From Gammaproteobacteria bacterium (lineage in GTDB: Bacteria > Pseudomonadota > Gammaproteobacteria > Pseudomonadales > Azotimanducaceae), in contig JAPOYI010000147.1 of the NCBI GenBank assembly GCA_026706665.1, positions 31,827 through 95,826 of the forward strand: DNA of 64,000 bases, in the 5' to 3' direction. Below, in pieces: positions 47,003 through 56,938 of the stretch. The position numbers were made by a program, and so were the translations under genes. The notes beneath the pieces were generated by a model. The model did no database searches. It was not told the DNA's origin and was given only the letters and a program-made list of their open reading frames with translations. Positions within the stretch are counted from its first letter, which is position 1, and every line of letters begins with the position of its first letter.

Positions 47003-47338
47003 ATGACGACCGAGAGACAGGACGGTGTCCTGTCCGTTCGAGTGGCCGGCCGCATCGATGGTTCGAATGCCATCGCGTTCCAGGAAGCGGTCCGAACGGC
47101 GGTCGACGACCGTGATCGAGCCATGATCATGGATGGCGCGGAACTCACCTACGTCAGCAGCGCGGGCCTTCGCGCCGTATTGGTGACCGCCAAGGCCCTG
47201 TCAAACCGCGACGTACGATTCGCCCTCTGTGCCCTGTCCGATCACGTCCTCGATATTTTCAAGAAGAGCGGCTTCGACAAGATCATGGCAATACACCCGT
47301 CGAAGGCAGACGCGCTCGTCTTCCTGGAGAGCCATTAG
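47003..47338 (+). CDS. STAS-domain anti-sigma factor antagonist-like protein
   Basis: 111 aa from ATG 47003; an in-frame TTG 33 bases earlier is less likely. The block DGAELTYVSSAGLRAVL carries the phosphorylatable Ser of SpoIIAA-like proteins. No partner anti-sigma kinase is encoded next to it. It could relieve a switch kinase or signal through other STAS partners. The TAG stop is followed after three bases by a copy of the dispersed repeat. Confidence 0.85.
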   Translation: MTTERQDGVLSVRVAGRIDGSNAIAFQEAVRTAVDDRDRAMIMDGAELTYVSSAGLRAVLVTAKALSNRDVRFALCALSDHVLDIFKKSGFDKIMAIHPSKADALVFLESH

Positions 47339-47341
47339 GGT

Positions 47342-47373
47342 CATGAAATCCGTCAGCCCTTCGGGCGTGCCGT
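47342..47373 (+). repeat. Dispersed 3'-end repeat, copy 2
   Basis: 32 bases that differ from 27415-27446 at one position only, and begin three bases after the STAS gene stop, the same spacing as copy 1. The central GCCC-TTC-GGGC can form a small hairpin. Confidence 0.75.
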
Positions 47374-47436
47374 TCTACGGCGCACCCTCCTAGCGCCGAC
47401 CGGCTCGCCAACCGGCCCGGCGCTTCGGGTTCGGTC

Positions 47437-48438
47437 CTATTTTGCCGAGACCTTCTTGGTCCGGGTGACGGTTCGCGACCGGCCAGAGGACGCTTCGGCG
47501 CAAATCGTCTCGTGCGTCCGGCGCACAAGGTCGCGACCCGCGCCCGCCGCCGCCTCCGAGAGCAGATCGATCCACGGTTGCCCGTGGGCGGCGACACGAT
47601 GGGCCAGGCCGATTCGCCGCGAGGGCTGGGGCTCCGAGAAGCGCAGGAAGCGCAGGCCAGGTGACGCCGCATGCTCGCAGAGCGCCGAGGTCTCTGGAAG
47701 AAGCGCAAGTCCCGCGCCGCTCGCGACAAGTCTCGAAAGCGTGGCCAGGGATTCTGTTCCGCGATGCACCTCCTGCATGCGCCACATGAGGCTGGCCCCC
47801 AGCACCTGGTCCGCGAAACAGTGTCCGTTTCCAAGCGTGAGGAGGGGTCCGATGTCGGCCCGCGCGAGATCCGCCGGCCGCAGCTCGTCACCGTGGGCCC
47901 GGCGGATCGCCGCAAGACGTTCCGTCCGTCCGGCGAGCAGAAAGCAGTCCTCGAATAGCTCACGCTCCGGCAGTTCCAGGATCCCGAGAGGCAGGGAAAC
48001 GATGGCGGCATCGAGCCGGCCGGCGAGAAGGCCGGAAACGAGTTCCTGGCCCGGTGCCTCGAGGACATCGATTTCAACGCGGGGAGAAGACGTCTGCAGG
48101 CGTTCCAGGATTCCCGGAAGCAGGTAGGGGGCAAGGGTGGAGACTATCCCCACTGCCACGCGAAGCGGCCCTTCCTCGAAGCGCTTCCCCATCGTTTCGA
48201 GAAGCAAGGTCTCGTCGAGAATCCTGAGTGTCTGCTCGTGGGCGTCGCGTCCGAGAGGCGTCAGCAGGAAGCCGCGGCTCTCCCGCTCTACCAATCGCCC
48301 GCCCAGCGACGTCTCGAGTTCGCGAATCTGGAGCGAGAGCGCGGGCTGGGACACGTGAACGCTCTCAGCCGCCCGGCTGAATGAACCATGTTCGACCAGC
48401 GCCTGAAAATAGCGCAACTGACGTAACGTGACTGGCAT
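47437..48438 (-). CDS. LysR-family transcriptional regulator (OxyR/CysB-like group)
   Basis: 333 aa from ATG 48438, which starts the standard winged-helix block (TLRQLRYFQALVEHGSFSRAAESVHVSQPALSLQIRELE). The effector-binding domain follows, and a basic tail of about 25 residues. A LysR regulator usually acts on its neighbour; the closest candidate is the FAD oxidase gene upstream on the same strand. An AT-rich stretch with tandem repeats lies before its start. Confidence 0.88.
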   Translation of the reverse strand: MPVTLRQLRYFQALVEHGSFSRAAESVHVSQPALSLQIRELETSLGGRLVERESRGFLLTPLGRDAHEQTLRILDETLLLETMGKRFEEGPLRVAVGIVSTLAPYLLPGILERLQTSSPRVEIDVLEAPGQELVSGLLAGRLDAAIVSLPLGILELPERELFEDCFLLAGRTERLAAIRRAHGDELRPADLARADIGPLLTLGNGHCFADQVLGASLMWRMQEVHRGTESLATLSRLVASGAGLALLPETSALCEHAASPGLRFLRFSEPQPSRRIGLAHRVAAHGQPWIDLLSEAAAGAGRDLVRRTHETICAEASSGRSRTVTRTKKVSAK

Positions 48439-48549
48439 ACCCTCTTCCCCAACGGCCTGAATGCCGAATTCCGGACGTGCGAACCACTCTGCCAGCGGCA
48501 AGCGATAATTTCCAATATCGTTTTCTTCAGCTATGGATAATATTTTTTT

Positions 48550-48593
48550 ATCAAAGGTCTATCAAAAGTCTATTGAAGGTCCATTGAGGGAGG
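48550..48593. repeat. Four imperfect 11-bp tandem repeats
   Basis: ATCAAAGGTCT, ATCAAAAGTCT, ATTGAAGGTCC and ATTGAGGGAGG follow one another without gaps. An 11-base period keeps sites on one face of the helix, as regulators prefer. The array lies about 110 bases before the LysR start and overlaps the last codons of the FAD oxidase. It may be a binding array. Confidence 0.6.
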
Positions 48594-50015
48594 TGGAGAG
48601 CTACGCCCCCCCATGCTTGCGGTCCCGGGTCTCGCCGGTGCCAGCAACTTCCCCGGGTTCATCACGCCGTTCGGGTCGAATACGGCCTTCAACTGCCGCA
48701 TCAGGGCGATCTCCTCGGGGCTGCGGGAGTAGTGCAGGAAATCGCGTTTCAGGAGGCCCACGCCGTGTTCGGCGGAAATGCTGCCCCGCCGGTTTCCTAT
48801 CGCCTTGAACAGGGCAGGACTGATACGGTGGCAACGCTCGTAGAAGGCGTCGCTGGCAAGGTTCCCTGGTTTCAGGATGTTGAGATGGAGGTTGCCGTCG
48901 CCGATGTGACCGAACCAGCACACCTCGAAGTCAGGATAGTGCGCGCTCACCAGCCGGTCGATGTCCTCGAGGAACGCGGGCACATCCGACACGCGGACGG
49001 CGATGTCGTTCTTGTAGGGCGTATAGGGGGCGATGCTCTCGGTGATGCCGTCCCTCAGCGTCCAGAGTGCCCGCGCCTGCGCATCCGACCGGCTGATCAC
49101 GCCGTCGCCTGCCCAGCCGCGCTCCACGGCCGTTTCGAACGCACCGAGCGCGGCCTCCTCGTCGTCGGCGTCGAACTCGATCAGTGCGTAGAAGTTCGCT
49201 GCCCGGGCGAAGGGCCGCGACACCTCCCGGCGGCTCAGCACCTTGGTCAGGGCAAGCTCGGAAAAGAACTCGAACGCGGACAGGGTCAGGGCGTCCCGGA
49301 AGCATTGCAGCACGTCCAGGATATCCGCGAAGCGGTCGATGGCGAGCACCATGACCCGCGCTGGCGCCGGCGCGGTCAGCAGCCGGATGTCGGCCTGAAC
49401 AACGAAGCCGAGGGTACCTTCCGCGCCGATGAAGAGGTGACGGAGGTCATAGCCGGTCGCGTTCTTCACCAGGGCGTTGTTGCATTCGAGCACATCGCCC
49501 GCCCCGGTGACGACGGTCAGTCCCGCGACCCAGTCCCGCGTCAACCCGTAGCGGATCACCTTGATACCGCCGGCATTGGTCGAGATGTTCCCGCCGATCT
49601 GGCTGGACCCGCTGGACGCGAAATTCACCGGATAGAACAGCTTGCGCTGGGCCGCGTACTCCTGCAGCGCCTGCGTCACGATGCCGGCCTCGCATCGAAC
49701 GACACGGTCCGCCGCGTTGAAGTCGAGCACGCGGTTCATCCGGTCGAACGACACCACGATCTCGCCGTTCGATGCCACCGCGCCCCCGGACAGTCCCGTC
49801 CGCCCGCCCGACGGAACCAGGTGCAGGCCGCGGGTGTTCGCAAGCCGCGTCACCGCGATGACTTCGTCGATGGACCGGGGGAACACGATCGCGCCCGGCG
49901 CGACCTTGAACGCGCGCGTCCAGTCTCCGCCCCAGGTTGCCAGGTCCTCGGGCGCGGTCCTGACACGAGCCGGAGTGAAGATCTCCTCCAACGCCCGTTG
50001 CATGCCCCTTCTCAT
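48570..50015 (-). CDS. FAD-linked oxidase (GlcD/D-lactate dehydrogenase-like)
   Basis: 481 aa from ATG 50015 (ATG 50003 also fits). FAD-binding type 4 block PSGGRTGLSGGA, the GGNISTNAGG loop, and the C-terminal cap with HIGDGNLHLN and EHGVGLLKRD match glycolate oxidase GlcD or D-2-hydroxyacid dehydrogenases. It would oxidise a 2-hydroxy acid to the keto acid and pass electrons to the respiratory chain. The last 15 residues are untypical and overlap tandem repeats, so the true C-terminus may be altered. Confidence 0.87.
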   Translation of the reverse strand: MRRGMQRALEEIFTPARVRTAPEDLATWGGDWTRAFKVAPGAIVFPRSIDEVIAVTRLANTRGLHLVPSGGRTGLSGGAVASNGEIVVSFDRMNRVLDFNAADRVVRCEAGIVTQALQEYAAQRKLFYPVNFASSGSSQIGGNISTNAGGIKVIRYGLTRDWVAGLTVVTGAGDVLECNNALVKNATGYDLRHLFIGAEGTLGFVVQADIRLLTAPAPARVMVLAIDRFADILDVLQCFRDALTLSAFEFFSELALTKVLSRREVSRPFARAANFYALIEFDADDEEAALGAFETAVERGWAGDGVISRSDAQARALWTLRDGITESIAPYTPYKNDIAVRVSDVPAFLEDIDRLVSAHYPDFEVCWFGHIGDGNLHLNILKPGNLASDAFYERCHRISPALFKAIGNRRGSISAEHGVGLLKRDFLHYSRSPEEIALMRQLKAVFDPNGVMNPGKLLAPARPGTASMGGRSSPPPSMDLQ

Positions 50016-50067
50016 GGCGCGCCACCCTCCGACCGCAGGATAGACTCGCGATCCCATACGGTGAAGG

Positions 50068-50937
50068 TTACAGGCGCACGTCGAAAAAGCGCCACATCTG
50101 CTGCCGAATGGCTTCGGTCTCGTTGACCAGGTGGTGCCGGGCCTCCGGGATCACCAGCAGTTCAACGTCGTAGATTCGCTGAAGCACGGGAATGTTGTAG
50201 GCACCGTCGACAGTCATGTCCCGTCCCCCCTGCACCACCAGGGGCCGCAGGGGCAATGGCTCGCTGGTCTCGAAGCGGTACATCCATTCGACCATGGCCG
50301 TCACCCATTGCACTGGCAGTCGGCGGCACTGGAGCGGGTCCCGGCGCAACAACTCGATGAACTCCGGATTCTCCGTATTGTTGACCCAACCGCGGCCGAC
50401 GCTGGCTACGGTGCGCTTCGCCACCATGTACACGAAACGGTTCCAGCGCCAGTTGGTCGGCCGCACCAGCGGGGCGAGCAGCGCGGTACCCGCGAAGGCG
50501 CGGGAATCCTGGCGCTTGCCGTATTGCATCACGACCGCCGCGCCCATGCTCTGCGCGACCACGCACACCGGTTCGGGCAGGCGGGATTCCGCAACGTCCA
50601 GCACTGTCTCGAAGGCGTCGGCGTATTGATCGAAGGACTCGATGGTCGCCGCCGCGCCGGTCGACAGGCCGTGGCCCTGCTGGTCGTAGGCGAGCACGCG
50701 GCGGCCGGTGCCCAACAGGTAGCGGATGAGGTGGCCGTAAAGGCCGACATGGTCGTAGTAACCATGCACTACCAGCGCCGAACCCCTTGGCGTCCCGGCG
50801 GGTTCGAACACCTGCGCCGCGAGCCGATGATCGCCGTGGCAAACCAGGAAGTAGTCCTGGCCCAGGTCAAGATCGTAGAAACGGCGGTACGCGTCGCCGA
50901 ATCCCCACTCCGGGCGGTAGTCGCCTTCACCGCGCAC
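50068..50937 (-). CDS. Alpha/beta hydrolase (monoacylglycerol lipase-like)
   Basis: 289 aa from GTG 50937, overlapping the pgk stop by 11 bases. The fold is recognised by [16 protein letters not shown] (oxyanion hole), DQQGHGLS and the nucleophile elbow VAQSMGAA; the catalytic acid and His are likely Asp in GGRDMTVD and His in EARHHLVNE. It should hydrolyse an ester such as a monoglyceride, but substrate is open. Transcription with pgk is likely. Confidence 0.83.
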   Translation of the reverse strand: MRGEGDYRPEWGFGDAYRRFYDLDLGQDYFLVCHGDHRLAAQVFEPAGTPRGSALVVHGYYDHVGLYGHLIRYLLGTGRRVLAYDQQGHGLSTGAAATIESFDQYADAFETVLDVAESRLPEPVCVVAQSMGAAVVMQYGKRQDSRAFAGTALLAPLVRPTNWRWNRFVYMVAKRTVASVGRGWVNNTENPEFIELLRRDPLQCRRLPVQWVTAMVEWMYRFETSEPLPLRPLVVQGGRDMTVDGAYNIPVLQRIYDVELLVIPEARHHLVNETEAIRQQMWRFFDVRL

Positions 50938-52096
50938 GGGCTTTCAGGATTTCGACGGCCGGAAGCGTTCCACGCTCGACGAATTCCAGGAATGCGCCGC
51001 CGCCCGTGGAGATGCAGGAAATGCCCTCGCGCACGCCATACTTGTCGATCGCGGCGACGGTGTCGCCGCCGCCGGCAATGGAAAACGCCTCTGCCTCCGC
51101 CACCCCTTCCGCAATCAACCGGGTCCCTTCGCCAAACTGGTCGAATTCGAACACGCCGAGGGGACCGTTCCAGATGATCGTGCCGGCATTAGCGAGACCG
51201 TCGCGCCATGCGCGCGCCGTGCCGGGACCGATGTCGAGGATCATGTCCTGCTCCCCGACTTCGCCGGGACGACGCAGCACCGCGGGAACATTCGCATCGA
51301 TCGCGGGTGCCGTCATGACGTCCAGCGGCAACGGCACGTCCACGCGTTTCGCGATGCGCATCGCGGTCTCGGCAAGCGACGGCTCCACGAGCGACGCGCC
51401 GACAGGACTTCCGGCAGCGAGGACAAACGTGTTGGCGATGCCGCCCCCGACGATGATCCGGTCCGCGATACCTGCCAGCGATTCGAGCAACTCGAGTTTG
51501 GTCGACACCTTCGCGCCGCCGACGATCGCCACCAGCGGCCGCTGCGGAGCTTCGAGAGCACGGCCCAGCGCGTCCAGTTCCGCGGCCATCAACGGTCCTG
51601 CGCACACTGCCGGCGCATACTTGGCGACGCCGTGGGTGGACGCGTGCGCCCGGTGGGCGGTCGCGAACGCATCCATCACGAAGAGGTCGCAGAGACTCGC
51701 CAGGGCCTGCGCCAGGCCGTCGTCGTTCGCCGCTTCCCCGGGCTCGAATCGGACGTTTTCCAGCAGGACCACCCCGCCCGGCGCCACGTCCACGCCGCCA
51801 TGCCAGTCCCGGACAAGCGGAACCGGGAGATCAAGCGCGCGCGACAGGTGATCCGCCACCGACGCCAGGGACTGTTCGGGATCGAAATCGCCTTCCGTCG
51901 GACGACCGAGGTGCGACACCAGGATGACAGCAGCCCCACCCTCGATGCATGTTCGAATCGTAGGCAGCGCCGCTTCGATTCGCGCGTCGCTGGCCACTGC
52001 GCCATCGCGCAAGGGGACGTTGAAATCCTCGCGGACAAGCACCCGCTTGCCCGGCAGCGCATGGTCGGAGAGCTGTGACGGAGCAATGTCCGTCAT
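50927..52096 (-). CDS. pgk: Phosphoglycerate kinase
   Basis: 389 aa from ATG 52096, chosen because [29 protein letters not shown] matches the family N-terminus. The family blocks [35 protein letters not shown] and [10 protein letters not shown] are complete. It transfers the phosphate of 1,3-bisphosphoglycerate to ADP in glycolysis. The 3' end overlaps an alpha/beta hydrolase gene. Confidence 0.95.
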   Translation of the reverse strand: MTDIAPSQLSDHALPGKRVLVREDFNVPLRDGAVASDARIEAALPTIRTCIEGGAAVILVSHLGRPTEGDFDPEQSLASVADHLSRALDLPVPLVRDWHGGVDVAPGGVVLLENVRFEPGEAANDDGLAQALASLCDLFVMDAFATAHRAHASTHGVAKYAPAVCAGPLMAAELDALGRALEAPQRPLVAIVGGAKVSTKLELLESLAGIADRIIVGGGIANTFVLAAGSPVGASLVEPSLAETAMRIAKRVDVPLPLDVMTAPAIDANVPAVLRRPGEVGEQDMILDIGPGTARAWRDGLANAGTIIWNGPLGVFEFDQFGEGTRLIAEGVAEAEAFSIAGGGDTVAAIDKYGVREGISCISTGGGAFLEFVERGTLPAVEILKARAR

Positions 52097-52207
52097 GCGG
52101 AGGGTTCCGGCCAGGGCGGTTGGCGGCATGGACTGCGGGCGTTCATTCGCGCCGTAGGATGCTCGGACCAGGGTCCGACCGCAAGACCGGTACAGGCACC
52201 GCCGACG

Positions 52208-52615
52208 TCAGATCGAATCCAGGTAGCTGTTGGCGCAGACGGTGAACGTCAGGGAACCGTGGCGTATTCGGTACGGCGCGCTCTCCGCGGGTGTCACGAT
52301 GCAGTTTCCGCCGGCGGGATACCGGGAACGGAACAGCTCCGCCGGTTCGGGGTCGGGTGCATACGGGTCGACCTCGCATTCGACCGGGTCGACGGCGCCG
52401 GTTTCCCGCCGGACCACGAAGTCGAGTTCCCGGCCGGACTTGTCCCGCCAGTAGAGGATGTCCTCTTCGGGGAACCTCGACCGCAACGCGTCGAGCACCA
52501 GGTGCTCCCACAGCCAGCCGCGGTCACGGTCGCGCCATCCGCATTCGAAGGCCACGAAACCCGTGTCGAAGGCGTAGCACTTGGGGCGGCTGACGATCTC
52601 CCGGTTGCCTTCGCC
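52208..52615 (-). pseudogene. DUF4143-type ATPase, C-terminal remnant
   Basis: About 135 residues match the C-terminal nuclease-like domain of DUF4143 ATPases: SRPKCYAFDTGFV, GRELDFVVRRETG and VECEVDPYAPDP. The Walker loops and winged helix are absent, as the upstream frame runs into repeats. The EXK lysine of the fold appears as Glu (VECEV). It is a broken piece unrelated in position to the ATPase at the left end of the window. Confidence 0.65.
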
Positions 52616-52699
52616 ATTGGAAAGGCCGCACCAGGTGGATCGCATGGAGGCAGAATCAACTTGCACATGGATTCCACCGACTTGCCACGGGGGGCGTCC

Positions 52700-52732
52700 C
52701 CGGGTCCCCCACGGGTCCCCAACGGGTCCCCA
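52700..52732. repeat. Three 11-bp GC-rich tandem units before metK
   Basis: CCGGGTCCCCC, ACGGGTCCCCA and ACGGGTCCCCA follow in series about 80 bases before metK. They may be a regulatory or structural element, or simple replication slippage. No SAM riboswitch fold was recognised here. Confidence 0.6.
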
Positions 52733-52809
52733 AGGTGGAGCGTACCCGCCAGCACTATGCGATAGAATGCGCGCCTCATTTCCCAAGGGGCCTGCCCTCC
52801 GGAGCCTTC

Positions 52810-53961
52810 ATGGCAGAGTTCAGCGTGTTCACTTCCGAGTCCGTGTCCGAAGGCCACCCGGACAAGGTGGCGGACCAGATCTCGGATGCCATCGTCGACG
52901 CCATGATCGAACAGGACGCCGATTCCCGCGTGGCCTGCGAGACGCTGATCAAGTCGGACCTCGTGGTCCTTGCCGGAGAGGTCCGCACGAGCGCCTCCGT
53001 CGACGTCGAGCGCCTGGTCCGCGATGTTATCGCCGAGATCGGCTACAACGATCTCGCCTGCGGTTTCGACCCGGAAGCCTGCGACATCGTCAACGTGCTG
53101 GGGATGCAGTCGCCGGAGATCGCCATGGGGGTGGACGAAACGGATGACCACGACCAGGGCGCGGGCGACCAGGGCCTCATGTTCGGCTACGCCGTGAACG
53201 AGACCGACGTGCTGATGCCGGCGCCCATCACCTATGCGCACCGACTCGTCGCGCGCCAGGCCCACGCCCGCCGCAATTCCCTCTCCTTCCTCCGCCCCGA
53301 TGCCAAGAGCCAGCTTTCGTTCCGTTACGACCGGGGCAGACCGGTTGCGGTGGATGCGGTCGTGCTGTCCACACAACACACACCGGATGTCCCTCGAGCG
53401 ACACTGACAGAAGCGGTTATGGAGGAGATCATCAAGCCCGTCGTGCCGGGCAACTGGATGACTTCGGACACCAGGGTGTTCATCAACCCCACCGGCAGTT
53501 TCTCGATCGGCGGTCCCGCCGCCGATGCCGGGCTCACCGGCCGAAAGATCATCGTCGACACCTACGGGGGCATGGCGCGCCACGGCGGCGGCGCGTTTTC
53601 CGGCAAGGACCCCTCGAAGGTCGACCGGTCGGCCGCCTACGCCGGCCGTTACGTGGCGAAGAACATCGTCGCCGCCGGCATTGCCGAGCGCTGCGAGATC
53701 CAGGTCAGCTACGCGATCGGCGTGGCGGAACCGACGTCCATCAGTGTCGACACCTTCGGCACAGGCAAGATCGACGACGCGACGATCGTTCATCTCGTGC
53801 GAGAGAATTTCGACTTGCGGCCCAGGGGTCTGATCGACATGCTGGACCTGAAGCGGCCGATCTATCGCCAGACGGCCGCGTACGGTCACTTCGGGCGCAC
53901 GGAGGAGAGCTTCGCATGGGAACGCACCGACAGGGCGGAGGCGCTGGCGGCGGCGCTGTGA
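52810..53961 (+). CDS. metK: S-adenosylmethionine synthetase
   Basis: 383 aa from ATG 52810 with GGAG upstream. Signature motifs [13 protein letters not shown] (ATP and Mg), [12 protein letters not shown] and [17 protein letters not shown] are complete. It makes S-adenosylmethionine from methionine and ATP, feeding DNA, RNA and small-molecule methylation. MetF follows with a 135-base gap, so the two would be part of the methyl-cycle. AhcY, often between them in proteobacteria, is absent here. Confidence 0.96.
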   Translation: MAEFSVFTSESVSEGHPDKVADQISDAIVDAMIEQDADSRVACETLIKSDLVVLAGEVRTSASVDVERLVRDVIAEIGYNDLACGFDPEACDIVNVLGMQSPEIAMGVDETDDHDQGAGDQGLMFGYAVNETDVLMPAPITYAHRLVARQAHARRNSLSFLRPDAKSQLSFRYDRGRPVAVDAVVLSTQHTPDVPRATLTEAVMEEIIKPVVPGNWMTSDTRVFINPTGSFSIGGPAADAGLTGRKIIVDTYGGMARHGGGAFSGKDPSKVDRSAAYAGRYVAKNIVAAGIAERCEIQVSYAIGVAEPTSISVDTFGTGKIDDATIVHLVRENFDLRPRGLIDMLDLKRPIYRQTAAYGHFGRTEESFAWERTDRAEALAAAL

Positions 53962-53984
53962 CACTCGTCTCCCGCTCGGCGTGA

Positions 53985-54050
53985 CATGCGCGTGCCCCAC
54001 AGCCGATGCCTTCGGCCTCATACGTGGCCCGGCCCAGCTCGTCGCGCATG
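53985..54050 (+). promoter_or_regulatory. Structured leader between metK and metF, candidate regulatory RNA
   Basis: CATGCGCG at 53985-53992 is the exact complement of CGCGCATG at 54043-54050. Inside, GCCGA (54002-54006) pairs with TCGGC (54012-54016). This would give a stem with nested hairpin before metF. The SAH-riboswitch consensus does not match by eye, so I make no class call. A terminator or attenuator is an alternative. Confidence 0.4.
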
Positions 54051-54096
54051 GAACAACCACCCCCGGTCGCTGACGCTCTCCGGAGGCGTTTGATCC

Positions 54097-54957
54097 ATGC
54101 GCGTCAGTTTCGAGTTCTTTCCGCCGCGCACCGCGCAGGGCCGGACAAACCTGGCGCGCACCGCGGAGCGATTGCACGCCGCCGGTCCCGAGTTCTTCTC
54201 CGTAACCTACGGCGCCGGCGGCTCCACGCGCGACCGCACCTTCGAAACCGTCCAGACCCTCTGCGACGCCGGGTTCACCGCGGCGCCGCACCTGTCCTGG
54301 GGGGACGATGACGCGGACGCCATCGACCGTCGCATCGCCGATTACCTCGAAATGGGCATCAGCCGGCTCGTCGCACTGCGCGGCGATATCCCGCCCGGGC
54401 CCGGAACCCGGCCAAAGGTACGTTATGCGGAAGAACTGGTGGCTCGCGTCCGCGAGTGTTTCGGCGAAGATCTCCAGATCGAAGTGGGCTGCTACCCGGA
54501 GATCCATCCCAACGCCCCCTCGCCCGATGCGGATGTCGCCTTCCTGAAACGCAAGGTGGATGCCGGCGCGAATAGCTGCATCACCCAGTACTTCTACAAT
54601 CCGGACAGCTACTTCTTCTTCGTCGACCGATGCCGGGAGCACGGCATCGCGGTGCCCATCGTGGCAGGCATCATGCCGATCACGAACTACGAGGGCCTGA
54701 CCCGGTTCTCCGACAACTGCGGCGCCGAGATCCCGCGCTGGATACGCCTGCGCCTCGAGGCATACCGCCATGACGCGGACTCGTTGCGCGCATTCGGAGA
54801 GGAGGTCGTGACGGAGCTCTGCGCGAAGCTGCGCGACGGAGGCGCGCCGGGGCTGCATTTCTACACGCTGAACAGGGCGCCTCCCACGCTGGCCATCCTG
54901 CGGAGGCTGAACCTGGCGGAAGACACGCCGCCGATCCGGCGCATCGCCGAGACATGA
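54097..54957 (+). CDS. metF: 5,10-methylenetetrahydrofolate reductase
   Basis: 286 aa from ATG 54097 with GGAGG at 54082-54086. The FEFFPPRT N-terminus, VTYGAGGSTR FAD/folate loop, and ALRGDIPPG are typical. It reduces methylene-THF to methyl-THF with FAD and NADH, supplying methionine synthase. Neighbour metK supports one-carbon and methionine metabolism. Confidence 0.95.
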   Translation: MRVSFEFFPPRTAQGRTNLARTAERLHAAGPEFFSVTYGAGGSTRDRTFETVQTLCDAGFTAAPHLSWGDDDADAIDRRIADYLEMGISRLVALRGDIPPGPGTRPKVRYAEELVARVRECFGEDLQIEVGCYPEIHPNAPSPDADVAFLKRKVDAGANSCITQYFYNPDSYFFFVDRCREHGIAVPIVAGIMPITNYEGLTRFSDNCGAEIPRWIRLRLEAYRHDADSLRAFGEEVVTELCAKLRDGGAPGLHFYTLNRAPPTLAILRRLNLAEDTPPIRRIAET

Positions 54958-55033
54958 TGTCCATGATCGATGGCTGGGCTGGCCCGCGCACAACGGAGCG
55001 AATCGCAGGAAGGCCGCCGGGGCGCTGACCGAC

Positions 55034-56014
55034 ATGGTGCATATCGCTTTCCTGATGGACCCCATCGCTTCGGTGAACCTGACGAAGGACAGCACGCTGG
55101 CGATGATCCGGGCCGCCCTGCGGCGCGGCTGGCGGGTCAGCTATCTCGAACAGCGGGACCTCGCCTGGAAGGACGGCCAGCCGACGGCGGTGTTGCGCGA
55201 CCTCGCCCTCGAGGACGGCTTTCTCGAAGACCTGGACCCCGCACGTGCCGGTGCCGACTGGTACCGCCTGGGAGAGCCAGCCGAGGCGGACCCCGAAACA
55301 GTGGACGTGCTCATGATGCGCAAGGACCCGCCGTTCGACATGGAGTACATCTACACCACCTACCTGCTCGAACGCATCGAAGCGCGGGGCACCGCGGTGG
55401 TGAACGCACCCGGAAGCCTGCGGGACTGCAACGAGAAGTTCTTCGCCACCGAGTTCACCGACTGCATTCCCCCGCTCATTGTCAGCAAGCGGCCCGATCA
55501 ACTTCTCGCCTTCCACTCGGAGCACGGCGACGTGGTGTTCAAACCCCTGGACGGCATGGGCGGCACCGATATCTTCCGTGTCCGCCGGGGCGATCCCAAC
55601 CTGCACGTCGTCATCGAGAGCCTGACAAGGCTGGGGCAGCGCCGGATCATGGCGCAGAAGTACATCCCCGAGATCGAGGACGGCGACAAGCGCATACTCC
55701 TCATCGACGGCGAACCGGTCGACTACGCGCTGGCGCGAATACCGATGCCCGGCGAATTGCGCGGCAACCTCGCTGCCGGCGGTACCGGCGTCGGCCGGCC
55801 CCTCACGGACCGCGACCGGTTCATCGCAAGCCGCGTCGGGCCGGAACTGAAACGCCGCGGACTGCTGTTCGCCGGTATCGACGTCATCGGTGACTACCTG
55901 ACCGAAATCAACGTCACCTGTCCGACCTGCATCCGGGAACTTGACGCGCAGTTCTCGCTCGACATCGCGTCGATGCTGATGGACAAGGTGGAGGCGAGGA
56001 TCGCGCAACGATGA
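55034..56014 (+). CDS. gshB: Glutathione synthetase
   Basis: 326 aa from ATG 55034. The ATP-grasp blocks (MRKDPPFDMEYIYTTYLLE, VFKPLDGMGG, RGNLAAGG, FAGIDVIGDYLTEINVTCPT) are characteristic. It joins gamma-glutamylcysteine to glycine. The stop overlaps the tonB start by four bases, an order known from pseudomonads and relatives, which I use for the phylogenetic guess. Confidence 0.96.
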   Translation: MVHIAFLMDPIASVNLTKDSTLAMIRAALRRGWRVSYLEQRDLAWKDGQPTAVLRDLALEDGFLEDLDPARAGADWYRLGEPAEADPETVDVLMMRKDPPFDMEYIYTTYLLERIEARGTAVVNAPGSLRDCNEKFFATEFTDCIPPLIVSKRPDQLLAFHSEHGDVVFKPLDGMGGTDIFRVRRGDPNLHVVIESLTRLGQRRIMAQKYIPEIEDGDKRILLIDGEPVDYALARIPMPGELRGNLAAGGTGVGRPLTDRDRFIASRVGPELKRRGLLFAGIDVIGDYLTEINVTCPTCIRELDAQFSLDIASMLMDKVEARIAQR

Positions 56015-56802
56015 GCGCTCCCGCCATCAGGATCACCGCGCCTCCCGCCGTTGCTCCCCTCACCAGGCGGCGCAGGGGCATCGCCGTTGCGCTGCTGCTC
56101 TCGCTGGGGCTGCACGCGATCATGATACTGGGCCTGATCGACTGGTTCCAGGATGCGCCGGACTCGCCATCCATCGTCAAGGCGACGCTGACCCGTACAA
56201 GCGCTCCACCTGCCGCCTCCCCGAACCCGGCTGAATCGGTGCCGGACCGCCCGATTGCCCAGCCCCCCAACGACACACCCGGACCAAGCGAGGCGGCAGA
56301 GACGCTTCTGCAGCCCCCCGCCAACCCGGTCATCGCCAGCGAAGACAGCATCACCCCGCTCAAATCCCCGGATCTGAACCTGGACTACGCCGACACCGTG
56401 CGCCAGATCGCGAATCTCGACGCCGGCAACCCCGGCGGTTCGCTACGGGTCCGCAGGATTGTCGAAGGGCGCACCCATACTGCCGAAGACACCTGGTACC
56501 TGGAATCCTGGCGGCGCAAGGTGGAGCGCATCGGCAGGCTCAACTATCCCGAGCAGGCGCGGGCGAACAGGCTCTACGGCAGCCTGCGCCTGCTGGTCGC
56601 CATCGAACCGGACGGGACATTGCGGGACGTGCAAGTCATTGAATCATCTGGACACCGAGTGCTGGACCAGGCGGCCGTGCGCATCGTTCGACTCGCCGCA
56701 CCGTACGCACCGTTTCCGCCCGCCATGCGCGACGAGACGGATGTGCTCGAAATCGTGCCCACCTGGCAGTTCAGGAAGCGGGCTGACGCCTCGCCTGCGT
56801 AG
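56011..56802 (+). CDS. tonB: TonB energy-transducing protein
   Basis: 263 aa from ATG 56011. One N-terminal membrane span (about 24-42), a proline-rich linker (about 60-115) and a C-terminal TonB domain (about 170-260, with LNYPEQARANRLYGSLRLLV). It links the ExbBD proton motor to outer-membrane receptors for iron chelates or B12. The exbBD genes are not in the window. Confidence 0.87.
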   Translation: MSAPAIRITAPPAVAPLTRRRRGIAVALLLSLGLHAIMILGLIDWFQDAPDSPSIVKATLTRTSAPPAASPNPAESVPDRPIAQPPNDTPGPSEAAETLLQPPANPVIASEDSITPLKSPDLNLDYADTVRQIANLDAGNPGGSLRVRRIVEGRTHTAEDTWYLESWRRKVERIGRLNYPEQARANRLYGSLRLLVAIEPDGTLRDVQVIESSGHRVLDQAAVRIVRLAAPYAPFPPAMRDETDVLEIVPTWQFRKRADASPA

Positions 56803-56938
56803 ACGCACTCCACCCGTGGGCGGGTGGGCGGTATCGCACCCGATTCCGGGCACCTTTCTCAACCAACATCGCAGCGTTCTCTGCTGTGGTTCTCGAACCG
56901 GAGGGAGTATCCTTCCCACCTTCGACGTTTGCTTCGGC

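Noticed and set aside
52616..52809. SAM riboswitch upstream of metK
   Set aside because: The region is taken up by GC-rich 11-bp repeats and I could not fit a known SAM-I, SAM-II or SAM/SAH fold.
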